A stretch of DNA of 64,000 bases, from NCBI GenBank assembly GCA_019802505.1, contig JAFMOC010000077.1, positions 503,001 through 567,000 on the forward strand, written 5' to 3'. Each line of letters opens with the position of its first letter. Position 1 is the first letter of the stretch. Under the pieces are notes generated by a model. That model was given only the letters and a program-made list of their open reading frames with translations, did no database searches and was not told the origin of the DNA. Of this stretch, positions 50,720 through 63,510 are shown piece by piece. This stretch comes from Corydoras sp. C115 (lineage: Eukaryota; Chordata; Actinopteri; Siluriformes; Callichthyidae). The position numbers and the translations under genes are program-made.

Positions 50720-52449
50720 CAGGCATGCATGTGGACTAAAAAAGGTTTTAAAATTATATAACATTTACCTAAGAATAAAGGCATCTTTTGTAAGCATGCA
50801 ATCATTTTTATCTATAAATGGTAATCCCTCCCTCTTCTCAAAAGGCACACTGCACAACAGCTTCTGAATTTATTTATGCAGCTGAAATCACCCCAACTAC
50901 TGTGATATTAGCATATGTTATTTGTGCACCAACCAAAAAGAGGATAAAAGCAATATACTGGGTAACTGCAAAAGGAAAGAATTGGTGCAATAAAGAATGC
51001 ATATTGTGCTATATATCACACTCCCTCTGGCAATGTCTGTTCTATCAATGAAGAGGTTATTACCTGAACTGGTCATTATGTGGTCTGCAGTAGAAAATGT
51101 AATCTTCAAAACTGTATGGTTTGCACTGAAGTATACATGTGTAAACATCATCAAGCACAGTCATACTGTGAATAGATGCTTCTATTCAAACTACTAAGTA
51201 TTGCACATATGAACTGCCAATAAAAATATATATACAATGAAATAAAAGAATTTCCAACTAGACAAAATTAATTCCACCATCTGACTACATCAGACAAGTT
51301 ACCATTTACAACATTCATTTTTGAACATATATGTATTGGATTACTTCCTTTTTTACACACAGATTTAGTAAATTTGCTATTTTGTTTTAATACTTCAAGT
51401 GCATGCATCTCCTATGTCTATTAATGGCCCTTGTTTGCAAGTTGCCTGTTAGCATGCATGTGTACATTAATTATTATTTAATCATTAAGTATAACAAAAT
51501 ATTTTTGTATTAATTTACAAACCATTACATTATCATTACGGAGAATGGCTTTCCTTATCATGTACCACATATTTATAGTTTAGAATACTAGAATATAATA
51601 AAATAGTACCTTTTTTTTTTAAAGCACCTGAATATAGGAGACAGAAAATAAAGTTTTAACACTACAATTCTTCTCAGTAATATATAATCGATGCTTTTTT
51701 TGTGGACAATGTGGTGGAACGCCAGAGAGTGCTGTTGCGCTGTTCTAAAAAATAGCTTTCACATTACATTTCTGTCAGACCTAATCATCAAATTTCTTTA
51801 AATATAAAATTAACTTAATTAAAACAAATGAACAAATTATGTTGAGAATTATGTATAATTGAACTACGTTAAATAACACTTACTGTTAGAGTGTGTTTTT
51901 AAGAGGGGGTGGCAGAGAGGAGTAATTTACATCGAAGTTGTTCTTGAACTGCAAGATGAAAGAGAAAAAGGAGGAATAAAAAGAAAAAAATATATTTTTA
52001 AGTTAATGACATTTATATTGCTAACTTATTAATCAGTCAGAGTAGTTTAACTGTGTAGGTTGTAGAGGTGTTCTTTCCTGTTAAAACGCTCACATAATCA
52101 GTAGTTGCGACCTAATCATTAGAAGAGCTTAATCAACTTTGTCTACATATATCTCTGTAAAATTTTACGTTACCAAAACTAAATCCAAATGTTAATGGAC
52201 TGATGAAGGCACATTATGGTTTAGGATTATTTGCTGACACTGAACCAGGATAGATTGCAATCACAAAAGTAACAATACATTAAAATTACAATATTTTATT
52301 TAAAGCTCAGTTAAGGTTGATTAATGTGGAAGATAAATGTACTAATCAACAATGATGTAATGATGATTAACAAAATGCTAGTTTATAATACTAGTTGAAA
52401 AGCAGAGAAAAAACATAAACAGGTCTATTGCATGCAAGCATATGGACAC
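50716..52449. other. Intergenic AT-rich DNA
   Basis: No gene, repeat family or RNA gene recognised. Confidence 0.4.
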
Positions 52450-52920
52450 AAGCAAATACATTTATACACACACACATTTAAACCTATAGGAAATGTAATA
52501 TTTCCAGTTTACTTACACATGTGGGAGGAAACCAGAGTTCATGAATAAAATCAATGCAGACATGTGGAAAACATGCAAACTAAACTGGATAATTGTATGT
52601 GACTTGAACATAGACCTTCATGAGAAGAGCTCTATAGTATATACTATATAGTCTATACTATAGTAACAGTTTAATTTTAGATTTAGTTTTGGACACTACT
52701 AAACTGAAGACTGATAAATCAATAAACATCAAACTAATGCAAAGCATTATACACATACATATTCACTCTAAAGGAGCAAATCTTTATACCTAATTTATCT
52801 AATTGCATGTTTTTGGGATGTGGGTGAAACTTTTATCTTAACAGAGAGAAAACACAGACAGAAGAAGAACAAATCTTCATGCAAATTTATTATTTTAGGG
52901 AACTGGGTGGGACTATAAAC
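52450..52920 (-). repeat. Two ancient SINE-core remnants
   Basis: 52525-52590 (TGTGGGAGGAAACCAGAG, ATGTGGAAAACATGCAAAC) and 52800-52890 (GCATGTTTTTGGGATGTGG, AACACAGACAGAAGAAGAAC) echo the reverse of the SINE core CATGTTCTCC...GTTTCCTCC...CACAGTCC. Both are far more diverged than family A and have no tRNA-like head. Confidence 0.5.
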
Positions 52921-54175
52921 ATTGTATGAGCAAAATTATTTTGATATTTATTCACAGTGATCTAACGACAATACAGTGTTTTACTGGTAATTACCACATT
53001 TTTTTGTGGTTTAATATTGTTTTTCAGCATTTTTACCATATATGAGTGATGCCCTCAGGATTGACATCATGCCCATGACTGCACATGTTTTGGCACTGCA
53101 CTGTATGAGCACAAATACCAACCATGCAAACTTACAGATGGCAGACATGACAGACCAAATTAAAGTGGCTCTTTAAATGATATTCTGTATGTCTAACAGA
53201 CTGAGAAAAACTTTCTCTGCTCGTGTGCACATACTACTAGCTAGATTCCACTGTCTGTAAATGGGTACACTGCAAATAATCTGTTAAAAAAAATAAGAAA
53301 AATCAGGAAAAAATGTACACAAATCAAGTAAAATTATCTGCTAGTATAGTGAGTAAATTTATCTTATTAAGATTTCTTAAAATGTGGAAATGGATAAAAA
53401 AAGAGCTTGCAGTTTATTAAGTATTGTCGCCAGGGTGCCTTTTCTTCAACAGGCTATGTGATAGAGTCCAATGGTTAATAAATAAATAAATAAGTAAATA
53501 TTTTTTTCATCTTCTTGATCCTTTGGTTTTCTCTTACATTTCAAAAATTATAATTAGAAGGAATGAAAAACTGAAATATTATAAATATTTCAAATATATC
53601 AATTCTTTTAAACCATCTGTGCTTACATACGCGACTTCACAAATATTTGAATGCATTGCAACATTATAGAATAAATCATAATGTTAGCATTCAGCAGTCA
53701 CTAGTAGCTAGTTACCTACATTTCCTCTTTTCCCTTAAAGAATATTATCAGATAATAATCTCTGACAAATATGGCCCTTTAGTGTGACACCCTGCCTGAT
53801 CATGAAATTAAGTAAAAATATATAAAATGTTTGGTTCTCTTGAATCAGAGACCAGACAGATGATCTTTTAATAATATTCCAATTGAACAGTGTCATATGC
53901 CTATTTTGTATTGACCACACTATGATACATGAACTCAGACCACTGCTGTAGAATTATCTGCAGAAATGAATTCAGAACACTGCTCTGTTCACATTCTAAA
54001 TCTCTTTACTGCACAAGCTTTTTTAGCCACACTTGTAAGAAATACAAAGTTATTTATTTTCATCCTCAGTTGTTTGAGTTGTTCTTGCATAGTGGTAAAG
54101 TATGTATGTGTGTGAGACACTGGTAGTGGAATTTTGGTTGCTTGAACAAGTGCTAAGCGGGAAAATGAGTCTCGC

Positions 54176-54177
<2 letters not shown>
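52921..54177. other. Intergenic AT-rich DNA
   Basis: No gene recognised. Confidence 0.4.
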
Positions 54178-54213
<36 letters not shown>

Positions 54214-54226
54214 GTGTGTGTGTGTT
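54178..54226. repeat. (TG)n microsatellite
   Basis: About 23 TG units with one interruption. Confidence 0.93.
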
Positions 54227-54759
54227 TCTGAAGCACTTTTGCAGAGCTTGATTAATCAGCCAGTAGATTGTAAGAGCTCCCATTATCCTACTGCTTCACT
54301 TTGGCTGTAGCCTCCAAGACCTCACCATTTTATTTCTTTGCCTCTACATTGTTTGACTAACAAGCTTATTCTGAATAGCACATTGTTATTTCTGAAAGAA
54401 ATAACACATCTTGTCCATTGGCTGTGTCCTTTCCACTTTTTCTCTACGTTCTCCACCTCTGGTCACCCAGCAGGCTATAGGTGCTATGAGTAAACTGACC
54501 TTTTGTTATCATCACATTCTGAAATTTATGACTTGATTATAGCCTATTCATAGTATACTAGTACTTATATACAGTATGTATTGTATTATCATTATTTACA
54601 GCAATAAGAATTTAACTCAAACCAAAAATGTTACACAAAAAGCAGATTTTTTTGGTTCCACTAGGTCCTAAAATACATCTGATACTAAGATATGTTTGTC
54701 TGTTTATTGAAAGTAATGACTTTTAACTTACTTTTTAAATAGTTAAGATATTTAAATAA

Positions 54760-54990
54760 AGAATTAGGGATTTTATTAGATTAGATTAGCTAAAACCTTA
54801 TTAATCACAGTGGTGAAATTTGGTTGTGTCAGCAGAATATATAAATATAGGCAACATAACTTCACAGTAAGTCATAAAATAAAATAAAAGTAAATAAAAA
54901 TATATAAAAATCAGAACATGAGTAAAGTAAAATAGGTAATGCAGTCGTAATAGATAATGTGCAAAATGATGTTTTCAGATGTTGTACACT
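54760..54990 (-). mobile_element. Possible LINE 3' UTR remnant
   Basis: The left end, TTTTATTAGATTAGATTAGC followed by AACCTTATTAATCACAGTGG and TGAAATTTGG, resembles the reverse of a fish LINE 3' end that reads CCAAATTTC...AATAAGG. Weak and short. Confidence 0.3.
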
Positions 54991-55029
54991 AACCAAATTA
55001 AGATTATTAAAGAAAAATACCCCCAAACC

Positions 55030-55260
55030 TTATGCTTGATAGCCCAACACCCTACAAGCTAGAGCACCCATCCATCAAAATAAAGATCAGTGGTGAGTGT
55101 GCTGTGCTATCAAACAGAAGGTTTGAGGGTTCAAACACTGAGTCCACCACAAGTTGTCAATGACTCCCATGGATTTCCCATGGATGCTGCCTTACCTGTT
55201 CTCTAACCCCAAACATAAAGTTAGGATAAATGTACGTTGCTTTAGATAAAAGCTGAAAAA
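55030..55260. mobile_element. Inverted pair of degenerate V-SINE pieces
   Basis: 55030-55075 read on the minus strand gives TAGGGTGTTGGGCTATCAAG (V-SINE head). 55085-55260 on the plus strand gives GCTATCAAACAGAAGG, TTTGAGGGTTCAAACAC, GAGTCCACCA and a tail CGTTGCTTTAGATAAAAGC. Both resemble the V-SINE at 10062 and are old. Confidence 0.6.
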
Positions 55261-55450
55261 TGATATCATGCAAAACTGCAAAATGATCTAATGTAATATG
55301 TTGCACAATTGCAATAATTCTTTTTACTGTATTTTATTTATACCGATATATTAAAGATTTGGCTGAGTAAAATTTCTTACTATTTTACTAACAATAGATT
55401 CAGGTTTTTTAGACATGTAGCTATTTACTTCAATTGTAATTGGTTGATAT

Positions 55451-55844
55451 CCATCCATCCATCCATCCATCCATCCATCCATTATCTTCCGCTTTATCCT
55501 ATATTAGGTTTGCGGGGGGGTTCCCCATGCCCATCCAGGGGAGAATGTTTCGGGCGCTGGGCAGATACACCCAGGACAGGGTGCCAATCCATCGCTGGGC
55601 ACACACTCACTCAAGCACACAGACAAGCACACAAACACACTCTATATGGGGCAATTTGGAGAACTCAATTGACTTGATCCATGCTTTTGGGCTGTGGGAG
55701 GAAACCGGAGAACCCGGTGGAAACCAATGCGGACACGGGGAGAACATGGAAACTCCACCCAGATGGGGATTCGAACCGGGAATCCCTAGCGCTGAGAGGC
55801 GAACATGCTAACCACTAAGCCACACTACTGCCCACTAAGCCCAC
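55451..55844 (-). mobile_element. tRNA-derived SINE (family A), full length
   Basis: Minus-strand copy with a perfect 10-bp duplication TGGTTGATAT (55441-55450 and 55845-55854). The tail is a CATC repeat (55451-55482), that is (GGAT)n in element sense. A short duplication of the head (CCACTAAGC three times) lies at its 5' end. Confidence 0.95.
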
Positions 55845-55859
55845 TGGTTGATATTCTTT

Positions 55860-57117
55860 TTGTATATGTTTTTAACTTCGCAATGAATGTAAAATATGTA
55901 TTTTGAATCCATGCACCACAAATCAGTATTGACTGTTTTTAGAATTTATGTACAAAGAGCTGTTATATCATAGCATTCCTCTAATTTGTTTTTCACTGTA
56001 CCTATTCAGGATTCCATCAGAATGGTCCAGGTTGTGGCTGATTTGTATAATTTCCTCTAGCTAAATGTCCTATTAATTTCAAACACTGTCCTTGTATATT
56101 GGGGAACAAAGGTAAGCTTTATAGTAAAGCTCATTATGCAATTCTTGACTCTTATCCTCCAGGTTGAGAGTTGTAAATTGATGAACATATGACATTTCTC
56201 AAAATGTAACACAAATGATTAAAAAAAAAGACCATTTATTTATTTTTATTTTGCATAGACAAAGAAATAGAATAACCACAGAGTCAACCTTTAAACTACA
56301 GATCTGATTCCATGTAGCATATTTTCAGCAGAAGTGTCAGTCTCTGCTTAAAAAACAAGCAATGTGCAAATATTAGATTTCCAACTCTATTGCTTGTGAA
56401 TTATTTATCTTTTTAATTGAGATGAAGAAATGTGGCTTAAGGCCCTTTGTGGATTATAGGAACCATTATAAAGAATTGTGGCCACATAGTGTCTGGTATG
56501 AGCTAACATGGAATAACTAATTAAAACCATAATAACCAAAGTAGATTTGTGTTGTTCCTACAGTATCAGAGAAGGACAATATAATATTCTTTAACAACAA
56601 TAATAACCACAAATTCCTGAAATGTCCATGATGTTTTTGGTGTTTGTGTATTCTTCCTTTTTGGTTCTTTAAAGACATTTAGACAGCCCACATAAACACT
56701 GAAATCCTGACTGCCCACCCAAAAATCAAACACACTGTCTTGCTGTAAGTCATCAGTGCTACCCTTTGCACCAATAATTCTGGATTTAGTGTGAGCAACT
56801 AAATCCTAAACACATTTTTCCAGAAACCCATATATATAAACTAATGTATGGCATGGAACATAAAGAACTGCAAGCCATCATCTCATTTTTATAAGAATGA
56901 AAACACTGGAGTTTTATCTTCTTCTTTTTACTGACCAGAAAATAAATCTATACAATTGGCTTTAAGGCACATTCCAAACAAACAAGATAAGACATTATTG
57001 TTTATTCACTTTTAAGATATTGTATTTATATGCAATGTATTTACACTGTCTTCTGAGAGGACAGAAGAGTGCACATCTCTTCTCACATTTGTTTAGATTA
57101 AATACTCAAGTAACTTT
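55860..57117. other. Intergenic AT-rich DNA
   Basis: No gene or repeat recognised. Confidence 0.4.
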
Positions 57118-57122
57118 GTCTG

Positions 57123-57581
57123 TGTCACATCCTGTCCTGAATCCCCCAGAGGTGAGCGGGTCCGCTGGACAACGCGGACGCCGCTCGCGCATTGATGAGC
57201 GTCTCCCGGGATCCGGCGACGCGTAAACCACAGCGTCCGCCGGTCTAGACAGAGCGAGACGCTCCCACGAATGTGACCTGCGCGGAACGTCAACGCAGCG
57301 ACACACCGTGGCGGAAATGCGAAAGGGAGGCCACTGGAACACCGGGATAAAAACCAAACAGAATTTATTAAAAGATGGTGCCGAAGCACCAACAGAACGG
57401 GGATAACAAAAACAGAACGTAACGTTGGGTATGAAAACCACAAAACAAAGACGTGCTCAGTATTCAGGGATAAAACAGATTAAATAGAAAACCAACCAAA
57501 CACGTGACAAACCCAACCAATCACCCAAGTGAGATAATAAGAACCGAAAACGAGGGACAGGTGCAGCAGGTGCTCGTGACA
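57123..57581 (-). repeat. 3' LTR (minus-strand sense)
   Basis: Left copy of the 459-bp repeat, next to the purine tract. Differs from the other copy at about 11 positions, four of them clustered at its outer end (TGTCACATC against TGTCAAGAA). Confidence 0.93.
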
Positions 57582-58025
57582 TACCCCCACCCCAAGGGTC
57601 GCGCAAAAGGGAAAGCGACCCAAACCAAAAAAAACAAAAATAATAACAATAAATGCATGCAAAAATAACAAACGGGGGGGGGGGGGGGGGTAACAAGTCC
57701 CTCGGGCTGAACCAGCCGGTTGCTCCCAGCCGACGGCGAAGACGCATCTTCTCGCAGCGCAGATCGACGTCCTCTGGCTGCGAGGCTGGGGCATGTACCT
57801 CCTGGTGCCCCGAGTCCAAAATGGGCGGCCTCTAGTGCTCGGAACCGATGGCGAACGGCCTCAGTCCGTCCCGACTCAACGACTGCCGTCCTTCGGTAGC
57901 CGGGCTCTGCCGCTGGCGGTCCCCGGCCCTCGGACCCGGTCAGGTCGGTGGTTCAGCGTCCGGTTCTCCACACACATAGGGTGACCCCAGGTGTCCAGTA
58001 GCCTCTGATGTTGGGCACGTCTTTC

Positions 58026-58484
58026 TGTCAAGAACTGTCCTGAATCCCCCAGAGGTGAGCGGGTCCGCCGGACAACGCGGACGCCGCTCGCGCATTGGTG
58101 AGCGTCTCCCGGGATCCGGCGACGCGTAGACCACAGCGCCCGCCGGTCTAGACGGAGGGAGACGCTCCCACGAATGTGACCTGCGCGGAACGTCAACGCA
58201 GCGACACACCGTGGCGGAAATGCGAAAGGGAGGCCACTGGAACACCGGGATAAAAACCAAACAGAATTTATTAAAAGATGGTGCCGAAGCACCAACAAAA
58301 CGGGGATAACAAAAACAGAACGTAACGTTGGGTATGAAAACCACAAAACAAAGACGTGCTCAGTATTCAGGGATAAAACAGATTAAATAGAAAACCAACC
58401 AAACACGTGACAAACCCAACCAATCACCCAAGTGAGATAATAAGAACCGAAAACGAGGGACAGGTGCAGCAGGTGCTCGTGACA
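58026..58484 (-). repeat. 5' LTR (minus-strand sense)
   Basis: Right copy of the 459-bp repeat. Most differences from the left copy are single transitions, several at CpG-type sites. Confidence 0.93.
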
Positions 58485-58489
58485 GTCTG

Positions 58490-61400
58490 CACTGCTTTAA
58501 CCTTAGTATTTTGACTGTCAAAAAGAAATTTATAACATCCATACCCAGCCGGAACTAATTATTGAACTTAATCATACTGAGAAGAATATATCTCTTTAAA
58601 CAATTGCAAAACAAACACAAAATACTTATATAAGTTATGTTTATGTAAAGCTTGCAGCTTTATTTATTTATAAGAGGGGTGCCATTAGTTAGTTCCTAAT
58701 TTATTCCACCACAAATAGAATCCACCAAAATAAGTTTTTTGCTCCAGCATATTTACTGGGTGCTTATTTTTGGCAGAGCTCTTGAAGATGTGCCGTGTTT
58801 AATTGCCGTAAAAAGAAATAATGGCACTCTACACCCACCTGCTTAATAGCATGCTGGCGTCTGTCCTGTGTGCCTCATTTTATCCAGAATATTCTTCAGA
58901 TTATTACAGTGAAGAAGCATGATGCGTTCTGTTTATTAAAAACTGTAAAAATGATACAATAATATGTTTTCCTTAAATTAAAACTCATGCTTATATTGTA
59001 TATTGTATATGCAAACAAATCCCTGTGTAAATGATGTTATTTTAAAATGTGGCATTATATTAAATTAAGTCAGAATACAGAACTAAAATTTGTTGCGGAG
59101 GAGGTTGTTGGTGATCAAATGCACATTTGTAAATGAGAGGCAGGTAATCGGGGTGAGGTAATTAATTCCATCTATGGCTTGTCTTTGCTAATTGTAAGTG
59201 TCTGTGAAGGAAGTTAAAAAGGGTCAAGTCTCAAGAAAGAATTTAAACTATTGCACACAAAAGCTGGCACACTAAAAAGTAGTGGCTGACAAAGAAATTG
59301 AAATGTCTAAAAATTGAAGCGTCATTTAATATATTGTCAGGCTGAGCCTTTGCCTGAGAGTGAGGTGGATAAGAATGCAAAATGCAGGAACAACAAACAT
59401 TAATGGGACAGGACTAGCCAGAATATAACACTACAAATCTGACGAGAGTGGGAGGATGAAAAACTGAAATAGGAACTGAAAGGTGCACATGATGGCAGAC
59501 AACAGGTGAGTGAAATAATAATGACTAATTAAAGGACACGTGGGAAGATGGGGACAATACAATGTTCATATTTAACAGTAGCACACAGTATGGTGCTCCT
59601 GACACTGTGATCTAAATTTATGGTACCTTTACTCAAATCATTTTAAAGAAAATTATTTCTTATATTAGTTGTCTTTTTTGATATCTTAAAATGACATAGT
59701 TTGACAATAGCTATTGCTCTGTCACTGAACCAGGAAATGAGAGATAGCCGTCAGCGGTACTTACTGAGGAAAGAATTTTAAAAGAAAGAATTTTACCTTC
59801 TCGTTTAACAATTGCTTGCAGACTATGTGACTAGGATATGCATTGATACATACCTTCAACTGTAACAAAAGTCAAGCAATTGATCTGAATATCTTCCATG
59901 AAAAACAATTATTTACATTTATTTTTGGCAGGAAGGTGTTAATAAAAAATGGGAACGACATGTTTCTGCTAAAAACTAAAATCACTCATATTTTACTGTG
60001 TGCCATTGATTATACAGGGTCAGAATTTTTATTATCTATAAAATATTATTTGTAAAATATAAATAAAATATAAATCTAAATATAACATAAACTGTCCTTA
60101 AAATTTGTGTAATAAAATGCGTTTGCCACCTTTAAAAACCCAACCAAATCCAATCTAATCTAGAAACCTAATACTGTAGAGACATTACCTTTTTAAGATC
60201 TTAAGAAATGCAATTTGTCACCATTTAATATGACAATTAGAAACTATGAAATTGGCATGAGTCCTGCCTGGGCTGAGTTAAATAGGTACATCCACATACA
60301 TGGAATTAAAGAAACCATGCCCTTTGATCTTGACCTAGCACCTCCCTCTCACAGTCAAGTTTCTGTCACTGCCAGAAATTCTTTTTAGAATGATATCAAG
60401 CAACACATATTTTTATCTTAACATGCAGGAAGCAATCTATTTGCTTTTTATTTTAATAACTGGTCATCATTCTTAATAAGCTACAAACAGTTTTAGAGTC
60501 CATTCACCATTCACATAGAGTCCATTGGATTGAACCTTTGTATATTAGCTCTCCTGGACATACAGTACATATGAATGGAAGTGTTCTTTTCCCCCCTATT
60601 TTTCTTTTTTTGTGTCTCTGTGTCTGTGTACAAGTGGGCTTGTATGTAGACGGGGGAGAGGATTACTGCACTTTTTCAATTTCCTACTTGAAGCATCATA
60701 AGCTATTTCTGAAAGCACACATGGGCTGCTTGTGAAAGCAGGCTTTGGGGAGGCCAGATTTTGCCAAGCTGAATAGCAATCAGGCCAGATCCCCCTCTGC
60801 CTGCTGCTGCTGTTGCATTAGGACTTCCAGGGGAGCTAGCTGGAGGGAGCCGCTCATGTCAACATGCTATGTTCTACTCAGCCTCTTATTACACATTGCC
60901 TATTACCAAGCACAAAGCCATCCTTTGGGTCACCAGCACATGACAGCTGCCACACTAAAGGCTCATAACCACATATAGGGAAGTACTTTTACAATGGTAT
61001 TTACATTCATTTATAAACCAGTGCCTTAAAGTATCATATAATATTCAGCAGTCACTGTATCTTTTAACATCCAAAATCTTGTGATGTTTTTAGATATATT
61101 TCCTCCACATGATATAAGTGTTTAAATACCACTTTATAGATTTGTTAGGTTCAGTTTGGGTAGTTGTTGACTCTTTTTGGATGAAAACGTTACTGTGATT
61201 TGGCAAAATTTATTCGTATAATTATACAAAGGAAGGTAAAATAAAAAGGACAGCTTTAATGCATTGAAGAACAAGTAGGTTTGCAGAAAACAAATTGATG
61301 AAACAATACAGCTGTCTTTCTTTAATATTCAGTCATAGTGTAAACATAATTAAAAAATGAAGACAAGTACATTACATTAGACAAGTTCATTAGACAAGAA

Positions 61401-62279
61401 GAAACATTATTGCTGTGCAAATAAAGTGCTAAAGACGTTGTCATGCTTTGATCTTTTCAGTGCTATCCAGTCATGTGCTTTGTAAAAATAATCACGTATA
61501 ATACTAATGTAGACATCAGAAATATAAAAATGGTTTTAACACAACAAACTGAATGTTCGATTATTCTTCCCAAAAATGCTTTAAGGTTTGACCCAGATGT
61601 TTAAAATCCCAACTGGGATTGACACATAAAGTGAAGCTCCTACCTGGCCATACATTATTCATTAAACAGATTCATCTTTAAATCCCTGTTTCAGCATTCT
61701 TTTGACTGGATACTCACTTGATAATTTGTAAACTAAGCATTTAATTTAGCTAATAACTTAGTCGTAAAGGCTGGAATTTTGTTAATTTTGTAGATGCACG
61801 TAGAAATGGGCATAGATTGAAATTTCAACTTTTCAATTTTTGGATGGTAACTAGTTCACAAATTAGTATTCGAAAGAAATCGCACTGACTACCTAAACGA
61901 AGCAGTAAGTATTTTTTTTACATGTAACAACCACAAATAGTTCTTTCAAAGGATAGAGATATAAAGGATTACAGGTCAGAACCAAGCATAAATACACTTC
62001 CACTGGGTGTTTGACTTTTAATTATTCACACTGAGACCACATTCATTTACATTCAGGATTCATTATCAAAAAAGCAGAAAGTTTAATTTATATACTGACA
62101 TGTAGAAATGTGTCAGGGCCATGCTTTATAATATGCACTGACAGAAAAGAATTCAGAAGAGAGAGTGAGAGAGCAAGAAAGAGATAGAGGGAAATGATAG
62201 TGTATATGAGCAAGAGAGATACACAGAAATGATTTTTTTTTTTTTTGCAGATAATCAATTTGAGAATTTTCTGTGGTCT
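58490..62279. promoter_or_regulatory. Gene desert with possible regulatory islands
   Basis: No gene recognised. Islands of higher complexity stand out at about 58730-58900, 59090-59230, 60260-60400 and 60620-60975 (the last includes GCAGGCTTTGGGGAGGCC and a CTGCTGCTGCTGTTGC run). They contain no convincing splice sites or frames. I suspect conserved noncoding elements, but this is a visual impression only. Confidence 0.2.
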
Positions 62280-62690
62280 ATTATTGGCACACACTGGTCT
62301 ATTCAGGAACATTGGGGGTAGTAGCATTGAAGAAAGCTTGCAAGCTCCCCACATAGATGCTGGGGGTGGGGTAGGGGACGAGCATAGAACAGAGTGATTG
62401 CACAGATGGCACAGTCCATTCCCAGCACCAATTAATCCCCAGCTAAATGTGACACATCTTAACCTGCACTGGGTACTATTCAGGATGCTACAGCAAAACC
62501 CATATGGCAATGAGACACTTTCAGGCAGCAATTTGGACTTGGCAAGGAACCAGGCTCTCGCTGCCTCCCTCCCACTAGTAGACATGTTTATTCTACACGT
62601 CCAGTCAGCACATGTTGGGATGGTCCTCTTGCTTTAACGAGGGCAAGTCTTGATATCACCTTGTCTAACAAATAATACAAGCCCTTAAAA
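62280..62690. promoter_or_regulatory. Possible conserved noncoding island
   Basis: A non-repetitive, GC-moderate block in AT-rich surroundings. It contains ACCAATTAATCCCCAGC (paired/K50 homeodomain-like TAATCC) near 62427 and E-box-like CAGATGGCAC near 62402. Frames on both strands are open but resemble nothing known. Confidence 0.2.
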
Positions 62691-62965
62691 GCAGGGAGAA
62701 AATGATTTAAATTTTTTTTAAACATTTCTTGCGAAGTTTGTATGCATTGGTGTGCTGAATGAATCATTTGTTAAATATGAATATATTATTTTTGTAGAAG
62801 GCTAGATAATGATTTTTGGATAGGGCTGTTGCTAAAACTAGCACCCATAAACTTGTTTCTTTGCACTTAATTGCCATGAGTAATAAAAAAAAAGACTAAA
62901 TACTAATTACACAAGTTTGCTGAAAAAAGGCTTAAAAAACAAAAACACTTTCATTCTTATAAATT

Positions 62966-62966
<1 letters not shown>
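62691..62966. other. Intergenic AT-rich DNA
   Basis: Nothing recognised. Confidence 0.4.

Positions 62967-63017
<51 letters not shown>
62967..63017. repeat. (TG)n microsatellite
   Basis: About 25 TG units. Confidence 0.95.
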
Positions 63018-63020
<3 letters not shown>

Positions 63021-63364
63021 TTCCATATTCAGATCCACAACCTTGACATTACCACGATATTTGACACATTTACTCTTCGGTATCCTGCAGAGGTGTACCA
63101 ATTACGTGTAAATTAACACCGTTTGCAGAAAAAGGCATCACAAGCCTGGGCAAAAACGAACTAGATTTAGAATATTGCCATAAAGCTTAAAAAAAAAATT
63201 CATGGATCAGTTTAAGAGAATATATAAGCATATCTAAAGAACATGTATTATAAAAATGCCATAACCGTCACATTTTATAATAAATTTTTTTTTAATCAAA
63301 TGTATACTTTTTTAATGCATATAAATTTTATAATGTTGTGATAGAAAACCCTCTGTAGCAAAGA

Positions 63365-63510
63365 TAGCCTTTGGCCATATATTTAATGATGGCTTACTGT
63401 TTTGGCTAAATATTAGTTGGTGTCCTTAAATTTTGGCCACATGTGGGATGGTGTAACTAAAATTTTGGCCACATGTGCTATGGCCTCCTAATATTTTTGC
63501 CATATGTAGT
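63365..63510. repeat. Short tandem array with about 32-bp period
   Basis: AAATTTTGGCCACATGTG occurs exactly at 63428-63445 and 63460-63477. Diverged versions lie on either side (CTTTGGCCATATATTT near 63371, ATTTTTGCCATATGTAG near 63492). It is a small minisatellite-like array of unknown role. Confidence 0.7.

Larger units (their letters stand above)
57123..58484 (-). mobile_element. Compact LTR retrotransposon with 459-bp LTRs, no coding region
   Basis: Two direct repeats, 57123-57581 and 58026-58484, each 459 bp, both run from TGTCA to GTGACA and are about 98% identical by hand count. A perfect 5-bp duplication GTCTG flanks the whole (57118-57122 and 58485-58489). The element reads on the minus strand: there each LTR has a TATA-like CTATTTAAT (57479-57487 in the left copy) and, about 115 nt on, an AATAAA (57364-57369). 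A purine tract GGGGTGGGGGTA (57582-57593) directly precedes the 3' LTR. The internal part is only 444 bp with a G-run at 57675-57691 and no gag or pol motif, so it must depend on another element. A primer binding site was not recognised. Confidence 0.93.

Noticed and set aside
57876..58346. 156-codon minus frame as a protein gene
   Set aside because: Most of it lies in the LTR, and the same peptide appears from the other LTR; GC-rich DNA keeps frames open.
63428..63508. CRISPR array
   Set aside because: Only two exact repeats with short diverged spacing in a vertebrate genome; no cas genes.
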